A stretch of DNA of 64,000 nt from Amycolatopsis camponoti. GTDB taxonomy: Bacteria > Actinomycetota > Actinomycetes > Mycobacteriales > Pseudonocardiaceae. Below, piece after piece: positions 35,073 through 43,788 of the stretch. The notes beneath the pieces were generated by a model. It was not told the DNA's origin. It searched no databases and saw only the letters and a program-made list of their open reading frames with translations. How positions within the stretch are numbered: position 1 is the first letter of the stretch; every line of letters starts with the position of its first letter. The stretch is taken from positions 806,001-870,000 of the forward strand of contig NZ_CABVGP010000001.1 of NCBI RefSeq assembly GCF_902497555.1, read 5' to 3'. The translations under genes and the position numbers were made by a program.

Positions 35073-35094
35073 GGCGCCAGCATGCCACGCGGGC

Positions 35095-36081
35095 TCAGCC
35101 GTGGCAGCCACCTTCGTTCAGCGGGCCGAACGACGGCAGGAGCAGCCCGCACAGGTAGCCGTCGACCCACCGGCCGTTCCCGGTGAGGTTGGTGCCCAGC
35201 CGGACCAGCGGCGCGAACCCCCGGATGCCGGCGGCGAGCGAGTCCTGGTTGCGCTGCAGCATCGACGTCAGCTGGTCGAGCTGGGTGAGCAGCGGGCCGA
35301 CCTGCGCGTCGTTGTCGCCGATCAGCCCGGACAGCTCGGTGGCGAGCCGGCGCGAGCCGTCGAGCAGGGAGCTGATCGCCTGTTCACGGTCGTTAACCTC
35401 GGCGAGCAGCTGGTTCCCGTCGGCCAAGATCCGCTGTACGGCGGCGTCGCGGTCGACGAGCGTCTGCGAGACGACCCGCGTGTTGCCCAGCAGGGTGGCG
35501 AGCTGCTGGTCGCGCGAGGCGAGTGTGTCCGACAGCCGCGACAGTCCGGTGAGCGCGGCCCGGACGCTCTGCGGCGTGTTCGCGAGCGTCGCCGACAGCG
35601 TGTCGAAGCTCTTCGCCAGCCGGGTGGTGTCGATACTGTCCACAGTGGACGAAAGCTTGCCGAAGGCCGTCAGTACGTCGTAAGGCACGGTCGTGCGCGA
35701 CCGCGGGATCGGCTGTCCGGGGTCGAGCGTCCCCTCGCCCTGCGGGTCCAGCGCGAGGTACTTCTGGCCGAGCACGGTCTTGAGCCGGATCGCCGCGCCC
35801 GACGCGTCGCCGAGCCACGCGCCCTTGACCCGGAAGGAAACCAGCACGCGGTCGCCGCGCAGCCGGACGTCCGAAACGCGGCCGACCTCGACGCCGGCGA
35901 TGCGGACGTCGTTGCCCTCGAACAGCCCGGCCGCCTCGCTGAACTCGGCGGCGTAGGTGGTGCCGTCGCCGATGACCGGCAGGGAGCGCGCGTTGAGCGC
36001 CGTGAGCACGCCCAGGGCCAGCACGGTCAGGCCGATGAGCGCCGTCCTGACCGGGACGTCGGCGGCCCGACGTGTTGACAT
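35095..36081 (-). CDS. Orphan MCE-family protein
   Basis: A 328-residue Mce protein with an N-terminal membrane anchor (about 12-32), an MCE domain (about 45-120, EAAGLFEGNDVRIAGVEVG) and a long coiled-coil-like helical tail ending LCGLLLPSFGPLNEGGCHG. Mce proteins form envelope channels for lipids or sterols and normally occur as six genes after two yrbE permeases. Here it is single: the neighbours are a YCII protein and a flavin monooxygenase. It may pair with a system elsewhere. Confidence 0.86.
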   Translation of the reverse strand: MSTRRAADVPVRTALIGLTVLALGVLTALNARSLPVIGDGTTYAAEFSEAAGLFEGNDVRIAGVEVGRVSDVRLRGDRVLVSFRVKGAWLGDASGAAIRLKTVLGQKYLALDPQGEGTLDPGQPIPRSRTTVPYDVLTAFGKLSSTVDSIDTTRLAKSFDTLSATLANTPQSVRAALTGLSRLSDTLASRDQQLATLLGNTRVVSQTLVDRDAAVQRILADGNQLLAEVNDREQAISSLLDGSRRLATELSGLIGDNDAQVGPLLTQLDQLTSMLQRNQDSLAAGIRGFAPLVRLGTNLTGNGRWVDGYLCGLLLPSFGPLNEGGCHG

Positions 36082-36150
36082 GGCGTCAAGAGTGACGTAC
36101 GCCACGCCGGGTCGCCAGCCGAGTCCCCCGATGAGACGAAGATCGTCGCC

Positions 36151-37341
36151 TCACGCGGACGTGAGCGCGGGGTACTCACGATATTCCAGTGCGTTGGCCG
36201 CGCGATCGGTCATCCAGGTGAACACCTTTCCGAACACCCGGGTGCTCAGCATCCGGTAGGCGCGGTTGCGGCTGCGGATCTTCGCGGCGGTGCGCGGGGC
36301 GAGGAAGTTGCCCGAGCCCTTGCCGTTCTTCTGCCCGACGGTGGCCGGCTTGCGGAGGCGCTCCTCGTACTTGGCGTACGCCGTAAGGTGGTCGCCGCCG
36401 GCCGCCGCGAGCTCGCCGGCCAGCACCTGCGCGCCCATCATGGCGAGCCCCGTGCCGGACCCGCCGGGGCCGGCGCACCAGGCGGCGTCGCCGAGCAGCA
36501 CGACCCGGCCCTTCGACCAGCGGTCGAGGTGGATCTGGCTGATCGAGTCGACGTACAGGTCGTCCGCTGCCGGCAACGCCTCGAGCAGCTTCGGCGTCTC
36601 CCAGCCGGTGTCCGCGAAGAGCCGCGCGACCAGGGCGCGCTGTTCGTCGGGGGTACGACGGCGGAACTCGACGCCGTCGGCGGCGAAGACCAGGCTGACG
36701 TGCAGCCGGTTCGGGAGCCGGTGGCTGCCGACGGTCAGGCCGCGGCCGGGTTCGTTGTACATCACGCTGGTGTGGTCGAGGCCGAGGTGGTTCGGCGCGG
36801 TGAACCCGGCGATGCCGAAGCCGAGGTCGCGCCGGAAGTCCGGCTCGGGCCCGAAGGCGGCGGCCCGCACCCCGGAGTGCACGCCGTCGGCCCCGACGAC
36901 GAGGTCGAACCGCCGCGGGGCACCGTGCCGGAAGGTGACGTCGACGCCGTCGGTGGTTTCGGTGAGGCTCGTGACGCGATCGCCGAAGACGTACTCGGTG
37001 TAGTCCTTGGTGTGGTCGTGGAGGATCCGCGCGAGGTCGCCGCGGAGGATCTCGACCTCCCCGCTCCAGGCGGCGCCGGCCACGGTGAGCCGGGGCCGCG
37101 CGTCGAGGCCGAGCACGGTCTGGTCGCCCATGGCGGTCTCGAGCCGCCGGACGTCGTCGAAGATGCCCATGGCCTTCAGGAGCTTCACCTGCTCGCCCCG
37201 GAAGTCGACGGCCTGCCCGCCGGGCCGCAGGGCGGGCGCGGTCTCGACGACGGTCACGCGGTAGCCCTGGCGGTGCAGCCAGTAGGCCGCGGACGGGCCG
37301 GCGATGCTGGCCCCGGACACGAGCACGGTCTTGGCGGTCAT
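36151..37341 (-). CDS. FAD-dependent monooxygenase
   Basis: A 396-residue class A flavin monooxygenase of the PHBH type. The FAD motif is VSGASIAGPSAAYWLHRQG at the N-terminus, with a later GDAAWCAGPGGSGTGLAM carrying the GD-x6-P signature. ATG at 37341 begins this motif and is preceded by GAGAGGAA. It likely hydroxylates an aromatic compound or drug. A divergent TetR gene 114 bp away is its probable regulator. Confidence 0.87.
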   Translation of the reverse strand: MTAKTVLVSGASIAGPSAAYWLHRQGYRVTVVETAPALRPGGQAVDFRGEQVKLLKAMGIFDDVRRLETAMGDQTVLGLDARPRLTVAGAAWSGEVEILRGDLARILHDHTKDYTEYVFGDRVTSLTETTDGVDVTFRHGAPRRFDLVVGADGVHSGVRAAAFGPEPDFRRDLGFGIAGFTAPNHLGLDHTSVMYNEPGRGLTVGSHRLPNRLHVSLVFAADGVEFRRRTPDEQRALVARLFADTGWETPKLLEALPAADDLYVDSISQIHLDRWSKGRVVLLGDAAWCAGPGGSGTGLAMMGAQVLAGELAAAGGDHLTAYAKYEERLRKPATVGQKNGKGSGNFLAPRTAAKIRSRNRAYRMLSTRVFGKVFTWMTDRAANALEYREYPALTSA

Positions 37342-37396
37342 CGGAGGTTCCTCTCGGAGTCGCTGCTTGACGACCCCAAGCTGCCCGGCCGCGCTG

Positions 37397-37423
37397 ACGG
37401 TCCGCGCACGATCCGCTGACCGT
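37397..37423. promoter_or_regulatory. Possible TetR operator
   Basis: ACGGTC and GACCGT form a six-base inverted repeat with a 15-base spacer in the 114-bp gap between the monooxygenase and the TetR gene. The direct repeat CGCTGACSGT overlaps it. It is a plausible site for the adjacent TetR, weaker than the MarR palindrome further right. Confidence 0.3.
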
Positions 37424-37455
37424 TCGGCCGGTGGTGTCCGGTTCGAGTGGCTAGC

Positions 37456-38118
37456 ATGACGCGCGTGGACCGCTCCGCCGAAGACCGGATCCCGCAGGAC
37501 GGCGAGGAAGCCGCCGTCGAGGCGCGCATCCTCAGCGCCGCCGCGCACCTCATCGCCGACGAGGGGTTCGGCCGGCTGAAGATCGGGGCCGTCTGCGCCC
37601 GCTCCGGCTACGCGCGGTCAGTCATCTTCCAGCACTTCGGCGACAAGGACGGCCTCGGGAAGCGGCTGGTCGAGTACGCCGTCGAGGAGTTCACCAACTC
37701 CTACAGCGAGGCCGTCGCGGCCCGGACCGGCTCGGCCACCGCGACGCCGATGGACCTGCTGCGCGCGCTGGTCGACATCATCTTCGAGCTGATCCGCACG
37801 ATGCCGACGCTCAACCAAGCCTTCCTGGCCCTCTGGGGCGACGCGGCGGCCGAGTACTCGGCCCTGCGCGGCGCGCTGACCGAGGCCGACCGCCGGTTCC
37901 GGTTCGCCATCGCCCAGACCCTGGCCAGCGGCGTCGCGGACGGGTCCATCACCGGCGTCCGCGACGCCGACGCGTACGCGTCGGCAATGCTGGCACAGCT
38001 GCGCGGGATCTCGATGCAGGCCTTGATCGACCCCGACGGCATCGACCTGCGCGGCGTCCGCACCGAGCTGGAGCGCGGCATCGACCGGCTCGCGGCGGGC
38101 TTCCGCGGCAGCCTTTAG
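37456..38118 (+). CDS. TetR-family regulator
   Basis: A 220-residue repressor with the TetR helix-turn-helix at about 35-65 (GRLKIGAVCARSGYARSVIFQHFGDKDGL) and a C-terminal helical ligand domain. ATG at 37456 is preferred; GTG nine bases either side is possible. Divergent from the flavin monooxygenase, it very likely controls it. Its end overlaps the convergent YggT gene by 4 bp. Confidence 0.85.
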   Translation: MTRVDRSAEDRIPQDGEEAAVEARILSAAAHLIADEGFGRLKIGAVCARSGYARSVIFQHFGDKDGLGKRLVEYAVEEFTNSYSEAVAARTGSATATPMDLLRALVDIIFELIRTMPTLNQAFLALWGDAAAEYSALRGALTEADRRFRFAIAQTLASGVADGSITGVRDADAYASAMLAQLRGISMQALIDPDGIDLRGVRTELERGIDRLAAGFRGSL

Positions 38119-38390
38119 AGCGCGAACACGATCCCGCGCAGCACGATCACCCCGATGAAGACCAGCGTGAAGGCGAGGTCGAGCGAGATCCCGCCGATCC
38201 GCACCGGCCGTACGACCCGCCGCACCGGCCCGATGACCGGCTCGGTGGCCGAGTAGGCGAGACTCCGCGCCCGCCGCGTCCACGGCGGGCTGTCGGCCAG
38301 CATCCCCACCCAGTCCAGCACCATCCGCGCGATCAGCACGAGCAGGTACAGGCTCAGCGCGAAGCCGAGCAGCGTCCCTAGTGCACCCAT
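38115..38390 (-). CDS. YggT-family membrane protein
   Basis: A 91-residue protein with two transmembrane helices (about 3-25 and 68-90) separated by PPWTRRARSLAYSATEPVIGPVRR, the usual YggT arrangement. AAGGAGG precedes ATG 38390. YggT usually lies near sepF and cell-division genes; here it does not, so this is probably a second copy. Confidence 0.88.
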   Translation of the reverse strand: MGALGTLLGFALSLYLLVLIARMVLDWVGMLADSPPWTRRARSLAYSATEPVIGPVRRVVRPVRIGGISLDLAFTLVFIGVIVLRGIVFAL

Positions 38391-38451
38391 GGTTCCTCCT
38401 TGTCCCCCTGACAACGTCCGGAGGTGCCCCGCGGTGCCGGATCCGTCCGGT

Positions 38452-39366
38452 TCACAGGTTTTCGACAGGATCGCCCGCCCAGCGGCTGATGGCGAACCGG
38501 CTGCCGTCGCGCCGCACCTCGGCGGCGCCGGGACCGGCGAAGTGGGCCGGGACGACGAGCTCGTGCTCGTCCGCGGCGCGCTCGAGGACGCGGCGCCGGG
38601 TGACGGCCGCCTGCTGTTCGTCTTCGCAGAAACAGCTGCTGTGCCGGGGTTCGAGGATCTGGACGGGGCTGTGCAGCAGGTCGCCGACGAACACGGCGCG
38701 GTCCCCACCCGAGGCCAGGCGGACGACGGACGAGCCGGGCGTGTGCCCGGGCGCGGGTTCGAGCGTCAGGTTGCGGTCGATGCGGTGGTTTCCCTCCCAC
38801 AACACGGCTTTGCCGAGCACCGGCGCGACGCTGTCGGCGTAGACGAGCAGGCTGCCTTCGCGGCGCAGCCGGTCGTGCTCGGTGCGCGGGGCAGGGCGCC
38901 GGTGGGCGTTGCGCGGGTCGAAGTACGTCTGGTCGGCCCGGGGGATCAGGTAGGTGGCGTTGGGGAAGGCCGGAACCCATTCGCCGTTGCGCCGCACCGT
39001 GTTCCAGCCGACGTGGTCGTAGTGGATGTGGGTGTTGACGACGACGTCGACGTCTTCGGGCCGGACGCCGGCGCCGGCGAGCCGGTCGAGGAAGTCCGTC
39101 GCGAGGTGGTCGAAGAGCGGGATCTGCGGGCGGTGCCGGTCGTTGCCGACACCGGTGTCGACGAGGACGACGCGTCCTTCGCTGCGCAGCACCCAGGTCT
39201 GGACCGTGCCGCGGTAGCCCCCGGTCTCCGGGTTCCAGTGGTCGGGCGCGAGCCAGTCGGCGTTGTCCTGCCAGAGCTCGGGCGGGCTGGGGACGATGGT
39301 CCGCGCGGGGGCGATCTCACCCTGCCACTCGAGGACCTTCACGACTTCGACGTCACCGATGTGCAT
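38452..39366 (-). CDS. Metallo-beta-lactamase-fold hydrolase
   Basis: A 304-residue hydrolase with the metal motif NTHIHYDHVGWN, a later GHTPGSSVV (His ligand) and FVGDLLH (Asp ligand), all in family order. This architecture is typical of lactonases and related hydrolases. ATG at 39366 (GGAG three bases upstream) is preferred over an upstream frame extension. It is divergent from an AraC regulator. Quorum-signal lactonase is possible but not shown. Confidence 0.83.
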   Translation of the reverse strand: MHIGDVEVVKVLEWQGEIAPARTIVPSPPELWQDNADWLAPDHWNPETGGYRGTVQTWVLRSEGRVVLVDTGVGNDRHRPQIPLFDHLATDFLDRLAGAGVRPEDVDVVVNTHIHYDHVGWNTVRRNGEWVPAFPNATYLIPRADQTYFDPRNAHRRPAPRTEHDRLRREGSLLVYADSVAPVLGKAVLWEGNHRIDRNLTLEPAPGHTPGSSVVRLASGGDRAVFVGDLLHSPVQILEPRHSSCFCEDEQQAAVTRRRVLERAADEHELVVPAHFAGPGAAEVRRDGSRFAISRWAGDPVENL

Positions 39367-39391
39367 GTCTCCACTCTGCAGCTCATCGGTG

Positions 39392-39405
39392 AGCATTCCA
39401 ATGCT
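39392..39405. promoter_or_regulatory. Palindrome in MBL/AraC divergent promoter
   Basis: AGCATT-CC-AATGCT, perfect six-base arms, 25 bp before the MBL gene and 42 bp before the AraC start. The gap is AT-rich for this genome. A candidate AraC operator. Confidence 0.45.
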
Positions 39406-39435
39406 TCGATTGCTCATTTTGATGCGCGAACGTCT

Positions 39436-39441
39436 TATAGT
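39436..39441 (+). promoter_or_regulatory. -10 box for leaderless AraC message
   Basis: TATAGT lies six bases before the GTG start of the AraC gene at 39448. A transcript starting 6-7 bases downstream would begin at the start codon itself, a leaderless arrangement. The TTGCTC at 39410-39415 is a poorly spaced candidate -35. Confidence 0.55.
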
Positions 39442-39447
39442 GGTGCT

Positions 39448-40326
39448 GTGGACCTGTTGAGTGACGCGATCGCGGCGGTCCGGATCGGGCAGCCGACGTC
39501 GAACCGGCTGCGCGCCGGCGCCGAGTGGTGTTACGGCTTCGCGCCGTACGAGGGCGCGGGCTTCCACGTGCTGCTGCGCGGCAGCGGCTGGCTGATCCCG
39601 TCCGACGGCGAGCCGGTCGCCTTGGGCGCGGGCGACGCGGTCCTGGTCCCGCACGGCAGCGCGCACACGCTGTCGTCGCGGCCGGACGCGGCGGGCGCGG
39701 TGCCGTTCGAGACGGCGGTGCCCGAGCCGGACGGCCGCACGGAGTTCCTGTGCGGCAAGTACCGCTTGTCCCGCGCGCGCCGCCATCCCGTGCTGGCGAG
39801 CCTGCCGGAGGTGGTGCACATCCCCGCCCGGGTCGGCGGTTCTCCGGAGCTGCGGTCGGCGATCGACCTGCTCGGCGCGGAGGTGACGTCTTCCCGGCCG
39901 GGCTCGGCCACGGTCCTGACGGGACTACTGGATCTGTTGCTGGTCTACCTGATCCGCGTGTGGCTGGCGGGAAACCCGGGTGAGGGCTGGCCCCAGGCGT
40001 TGCGCGACCCGGCGATCGCGGCGGCGTTGGCAGCGTTGCACGAGAACCCCGAGGCGCCGTGGCGAATCGAGGACCTGGCGGCCAAGGCAGGCCTGTCCCG
40101 CGCGACGCTCGCCCGCAGGTTCACCGCGTTGACCGGCCGGTCGCCGATGGCGTACCTGACGTGGTGGCGCCTCACGACGGCGGCGGGACTGTTGCAGGAC
40201 ACGGATCTTCCCCTGCCGTCGATCGCGTCGAAGGTCGGCTACGGCTCGCCTTTCGCGTTCTCGCACGCGTTCAAGCGTGAGTTCGGTGCCGCGCCGGGAA
40301 GCTACCGGCTAGGGTCCCGATCATGA
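39448..40326 (+). CDS. AraC-family regulator
   Basis: A 292-residue regulator with an N-terminal cupin-like ligand domain (GSGWLIPSDGEPVALGAGDAVL) and two C-terminal helix-turn-helices (DLAAKAGLSRATLARRF and SIASKVGYGSPFAFSHAFKR). GTG at 39448 is preferred because of the -10 box just upstream. It resembles cupin-6 AraC proteins next to oxidoreductases. Divergent control of the MBL hydrolase is likely. Its stop overlaps the DinB-like gene. Confidence 0.87.
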   Translation: MDLLSDAIAAVRIGQPTSNRLRAGAEWCYGFAPYEGAGFHVLLRGSGWLIPSDGEPVALGAGDAVLVPHGSAHTLSSRPDAAGAVPFETAVPEPDGRTEFLCGKYRLSRARRHPVLASLPEVVHIPARVGGSPELRSAIDLLGAEVTSSRPGSATVLTGLLDLLLVYLIRVWLAGNPGEGWPQALRDPAIAAALAALHENPEAPWRIEDLAAKAGLSRATLARRFTALTGRSPMAYLTWWRLTTAAGLLQDTDLPLPSIASKVGYGSPFAFSHAFKREFGAAPGSYRLGSRS

Positions 40327-40916
40327 ATCCGGTTTCCGCCGCTGATCTCGACGCGGCCATCGCCAGCCTGGCCGGGGGTTTGCGCCCGGCGGCGTCGAAG
40401 GACTGGACGACCGCGGCGGGCACGGGCGACCTGGACGCCTGGCACACGGCGGAGCACATCGGCGACTGCTTGCTGTCGTACGCGGCTCAGCTCGTCTCAC
40501 GCCGTCCGAGCGGGTACCTGCCTTTCCTGGCTTCGTTGGCGAAGGACGCGTCATCGGCCGACGCGCTGGAGTTCGCGTTGGCGGGCAGCGCAATCCTCGC
40601 GGCGGTGGTCCGGACGTCCCCACCGGAGGCCCGCGCGTACCACCCGACGGGCACGGCGGACCCGGGTGGCTTCGCGGCAATGGGCTGCGCGGAGGTCTTG
40701 GTCCACGGGGAAGACGTGGCCCGCGGCCTCGGCTTGGCACTGGATCCGCCACGCGACGTCTGCGCGCGGACGGTGGCCCGGCTGTTCCCGCACCTGGGCG
40801 ACGTCTCGGACCTGGATCCGTGGACAGCGTTGTCGTGGGCGATGGATCGGGTGGAGGTCCCGGGCCGCGCGAAGCAGACAGGGTGGCGTTGGCGCGGGGC
40901 CCCGCCGGAAGAGTGA
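40323..40916 (+). CDS. Mycothiol maleylpyruvate isomerase-like (DinB) protein
   Basis: A 197-residue DinB/MDMPI-like protein with the metal histidines in WHTAEHIGDCLLSYAAQL and EVLVHGEDVARGLGL. Homologues are mycothiol-dependent enzymes, consistent with an actinomycete. ATG at 40323 overlaps the AraC stop, so it shares that transcript. Actual substrate unknown. Confidence 0.8.
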   Translation: MNPVSAADLDAAIASLAGGLRPAASKDWTTAAGTGDLDAWHTAEHIGDCLLSYAAQLVSRRPSGYLPFLASLAKDASSADALEFALAGSAILAAVVRTSPPEARAYHPTGTADPGGFAAMGCAEVLVHGEDVARGLGLALDPPRDVCARTVARLFPHLGDVSDLDPWTALSWAMDRVEVPGRAKQTGWRWRGAPPEE

Positions 40917-40946
40917 GCCGCACCTGGGCCGCGGCGGCGGGGATTT

Positions 40947-41342
40947 CTACCGCTCGTCGTCTTCGTTCGCGTGACCGGCGGGCACGGTCCGAGATCCGGG
41001 TGCGGGCAACTCGGCGAGCTGGGTCAGCGCGCCGGCGTCGGAGGTGCTGTGCTGGGCCAGTTCGGTGAAGAAGTGCGCCACGTGCGCGGTCTCGAGGTGG
41101 GCCCGGAACGCGTCGGTGTCGGCGTAGATCTCGTAGAGGCGAAAGGTTCCGGGGTCGCCGATGTCCCGGAACGACCGGAATTCCACGCAGCCGGGCTCGC
41201 GCCGCACCGCGGTGGTGAGCACCGCGATGGCGGCGGCGAGCCGGTCTTCGTGGCCGGGGATCGCCCGGACGACGGCGATCATCGGCCGCTCACCGGGCGG
41301 GAGGTCGTCGCCGACCTCGGGCGTGAACCGCCGGTCGGTCAC
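40947..41342 (-). CDS. Antibiotic biosynthesis monooxygenase-domain protein
   Basis: A 131-residue ABM-fold protein (MIAVVRAIPGHEDRLAAAI, then FRLYEIYADTDAFRAHLET). A 20-residue extension precedes the domain; GTG at 41342 overlaps the MBL stop, and an internal ATG at the domain start is possible. Such proteins oxidise or protect quinone-type compounds. It is the last gene of a three-gene minus-strand operon under the MarR palindrome. Confidence 0.78.
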   Translation of the reverse strand: MTDRRFTPEVGDDLPPGERPMIAVVRAIPGHEDRLAAAIAVLTTAVRREPGCVEFRSFRDIGDPGTFRLYEIYADTDAFRAHLETAHVAHFFTELAQHSTSDAGALTQLAELPAPGSRTVPAGHANEDDER

Positions 41343-42094
41343 GGGACCACCACCGTGGTCCCGGGCAGAACCAGGCGGACGTCGATCTCCGGGGCGAGCC
41401 GGGCGACCGCGTCGGCGTAGTGCCGGGGGTCTCGATCGCCCTTGGTGATCATTTGATCGCCCAGACGGCCGCTGTGGAAGGCGTAGTGGTGCGGCACGGC
41501 CATCGCCGGCTTCAGCGCGGCGGTCAGCCCGGCTGCTTCCTCGGCGTCCATGACCACCTGCGCGAGGTTCATCGGCCGGATGCACAGGCCGTTCGTCGGC
41601 AGGATGGCCAGGTCGACGGGGCCGAACCGGTCCGGGATGGTGTCGAGCTCCGGGACGCGCAACGAGTCGCCGCCGAAGAAGACGGTGCGGCCCCCGGACT
41701 GGAGGACGAAGGTGACTTCGTGGACGCCGTGCTTGCCCGGGGTGGCGGTCACGGTGAGGTCGCCGACCGTGGCGGCTTCCCAGGCCTCGACGACGCGGAC
41801 GTCGCGGAAACCCTTGTCCCGCGCGATGGTCGCGACCGTGCCGGGGCCGATCAGCGGGGTGGTGAGGTCGAAGCCGCCGGTGACGAGGGCGTCGAGGTCG
41901 CAGTGGTCGTAGTGCTCGTGGCTGATGACGACCGCGTCGAGACGGCCGAGGGCTTCGACGGCCGAGCTGACCGGTTCGCCCTGGTAGTAGGTCGCGGCCT
42001 GGGTGAACCACGGGTCGGTCAGGACGCGGATCCCGCCGATCTCGATCAGCTGGCAGGCGTGCCCGATCCGGGTCACGGTCAACGAGGTGCTCAT
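41339..42094 (-). CDS. MBL-fold hydrolase (UlaG-like)
   Basis: A 251-residue metallohydrolase with SHEHYDHCDLDAL and the later FFGGDSLRVPEL and AVPHHYAFHSG metal ligands, of the UlaG/L-ascorbate-lactonase subgroup. It lies between an alpha/beta hydrolase and an ABM protein with four-base overlaps or short gaps, implying one operon. It may hydrolyse a lactone or phosphoester. Confidence 0.85.
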   Translation of the reverse strand: MSTSLTVTRIGHACQLIEIGGIRVLTDPWFTQAATYYQGEPVSSAVEALGRLDAVVISHEHYDHCDLDALVTGGFDLTTPLIGPGTVATIARDKGFRDVRVVEAWEAATVGDLTVTATPGKHGVHEVTFVLQSGGRTVFFGGDSLRVPELDTIPDRFGPVDLAILPTNGLCIRPMNLAQVVMDAEEAAGLTAALKPAMAVPHHYAFHSGRLGDQMITKGDRDPRHYADAVARLAPEIDVRLVLPGTTVVVP

Positions 42095-42110
42095 GCTGGT
42101 TCTCCTGGGG

Positions 42111-42887
42111 TCAGTTGCCGAGGTCGAGCAGTGCGCCCAGCAGCTCTTCGGGTGTCTCGACCTGGGGCAGGTGGCCGGTGCGGGGAAGCAGGGTGAACGT
42201 CGCGAGCGGGATCGCGGCGGCGTAGGCCTTCCCGTATTCGGGGTCGACGATGCCGTCGCTTTCGCCCCAGAGCACGTGGACCGGGATGTCGATGGCGCCG
42301 AGCCGGTCGACGAGCGTCGGGTCGGCCATGGCCGGGCCCGTGTAGCCGATCAGGGCCAGGACGTCCGGGGTGCCGCCGCCCGGCGGGACGGGCGCCTTGC
42401 TCGGGTCGTGGAAGGACTGCGCGCGCAACTCGGTGGGCGAGAGGCCGCTGACGTCGGTCAGCGGGTGGCCGTCGACCTCGATGCCGACCGCGTCGATGAT
42501 CACGGCGCCGCTGACCCGCGGGCTTTTCCGCAGGGCGATCTCGGCGGCCAGCCAGCCGCCGAAGGAGTTGCCGATCACGGTGACGCCGGTGAGGTCGAGC
42601 TCCTCCAGCAGCGCGACGTACGCCTGCGCCAGTTCGGTGACGCCGGTCAGGCTGTCGTCCTTCGGGGTGCCGCCGAAACCGGGGTGGGTCGGCAGCAGCA
42701 CCCGGGAGTGCGTGCGCTCGGCGAGCAGATCGGCGAAGCCGGCCATCGTGGCGACGCCACCGCCGCCGTGCAGGAGCAGGAACGGCCGGGTGCGGTCGCG
42801 GTCCTGGAGGGTCACCTCGACCGTGCCGACGGTGTGGGTTTCGGTGCGGGTGGGCCGGAGTGAGCCGGCCGTGGGGAGAGTCGTCAT
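42111..42887 (-). CDS. Alpha/beta hydrolase
   Basis: A 258-residue hydrolase with nucleophile Ser108 in IGNSFGG, oxyanion LLHGGGG and C-terminal GESDGIVDP and RTGHLPQVE giving Asp and His. It is first in the operon with the UlaG-like and ABM proteins and is divergent from a MarR gene across a perfect palindrome. Ester or C-C hydrolase of a small toxic compound is plausible. Confidence 0.87.
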   Translation of the reverse strand: MTTLPTAGSLRPTRTETHTVGTVEVTLQDRDRTRPFLLLHGGGGVATMAGFADLLAERTHSRVLLPTHPGFGGTPKDDSLTGVTELAQAYVALLEELDLTGVTVIGNSFGGWLAAEIALRKSPRVSGAVIIDAVGIEVDGHPLTDVSGLSPTELRAQSFHDPSKAPVPPGGGTPDVLALIGYTGPAMADPTLVDRLGAIDIPVHVLWGESDGIVDPEYGKAYAAAIPLATFTLLPRTGHLPQVETPEELLGALLDLGN

Positions 42888-42915
42888 GGGTCCTTCTCGG
42901 TCGTGGACTCGCTAC

Positions 42916-42943
42916 CTAAGGAACCTTATATAAGGTTCCTTAG
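42916..42943. promoter_or_regulatory. Perfect 28-bp MarR operator
   Basis: Arms CTAAGGAACCTTAT and its exact reverse complement meet without spacer, giving 28 perfect bases. It lies in the 92-bp gap between the hydrolase operon and the marR gene, starting 28 bp before the hydrolase start. The arrangement is typical of a MarR repressor controlling itself and the divergent operon. Confidence 0.8.
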
Positions 42944-42979
42944 ATAAGCAAGCTGTCTCCGGCCGGTTAGGGTGTACGC

Positions 42980-43402
42980 ATGAAGTACCGCCCCGGTGAT
43001 GTCTCGTTGGCCGTGAAGCGCCTGCAGTACCGCCACCACCGCGCGCTGAGCCGCGCCCTGGCGCCGCTGGGGCTGTCGCTCGTGCAGTGGGACACGCTGC
43101 GGCACCTGCACCGCGAGCCGGACGCGTCGCTGCACGACCTGGCGGTGCTGACGTTCCAGACCGACCAGTCCTTCGGTTCGCTGGCCGCGCGGATGGCCGA
43201 GCGGGGCCTGATCGAACGGGTGCCGGGGCCGGGCCGGGCGGTACGGCACCGGCTCACCGAAGAGGGCGCGCGTCTGCGCGCCGAGGGCCAGAGCCTGGTG
43301 GACGCCGTCGCCGAGTCCTCGTTTCGCGACCTGTCGGGCGCGCAGCTCGACCAGCTGGGCGAGCTGCTGGATCGCGCCCTCGGTCCCGACCCGACGGTTT
43401 GA
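42980..43402 (+). CDS. MarR-family regulator
   Basis: A 140-residue repressor with a winged helix (LSLVQWDTLRHLHREPDASL, TFQTDQSFGSLAARMAERGL and a wing GPGRAVRHRLT). ATG at 42980. Divergent from the hydrolase operon, it very probably binds the 28-bp palindrome. After its stop the chromosome leads into the tRNA-Arg-derived island. Confidence 0.9.
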   Translation: MKYRPGDVSLAVKRLQYRHHRALSRALAPLGLSLVQWDTLRHLHREPDASLHDLAVLTFQTDQSFGSLAARMAERGLIERVPGPGRAVRHRLTEEGARLRAEGQSLVDAVAESSFRDLSGAQLDQLGELLDRALGPDPTV

Positions 43403-43605
43403 GGGGGCGGGCCGCTTGCCGTAGGAGAACGGCGGGTGAGACGGTGGCTGTCCCGCTTGCGGCGGTAGGCCGCCGACCGGGCGCGGATCGATCTTTGGCC
43501 GCAAGTCGCCGGCCGGGGAGTGCGTCGCGGACCTGCTGCCGTGGGCACGAAATGAGTGCGGCCGGAGTGGCCGAAGAACCGCTTGGAGTGTGGAAACGGT
43601 AAGGG

Positions 43606-43623
43606 GAAGCGGTTTCCCGCTTC
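43606..43623. terminator. Hairpin, probable original tRNA terminator
   Basis: GAAGCGG-TTTC-CCGCTTC, seven-base arms, six bases left of the tRNA-derived repeat. Read on the minus strand it sits immediately downstream of the duplicated tRNA 3' end, where a tRNA-Arg terminator would have stood before insertion. Confidence 0.45.
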
Positions 43624-43629
43624 CTTGGA

Positions 43630-43675
43630 GGTGCCCTCGGCAGGATTCGAACCTGCGACACCTGCCTCCGGAGGG
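43630..43675. repeat. att-like direct repeat, left copy
   Basis: 46 bp identical to 46108-46153. It contains the tRNA-Arg anticodon loop, TPsiC arm and acceptor 3' strand on the minus strand, but not the 5' half, so it is not a functional tRNA. Confidence 0.85.
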
Positions 43676-43788
43676 ACGGGCTGGAATGAGGGGATGTGCG
43701 GCTCTGAACTGCACGTTGTCACTTCCCTTGCTCGCGATCAACCGCCGTTTGGTCGTTGATTGGCCGTCCGCTGGGGTGAAGGGTCAAC

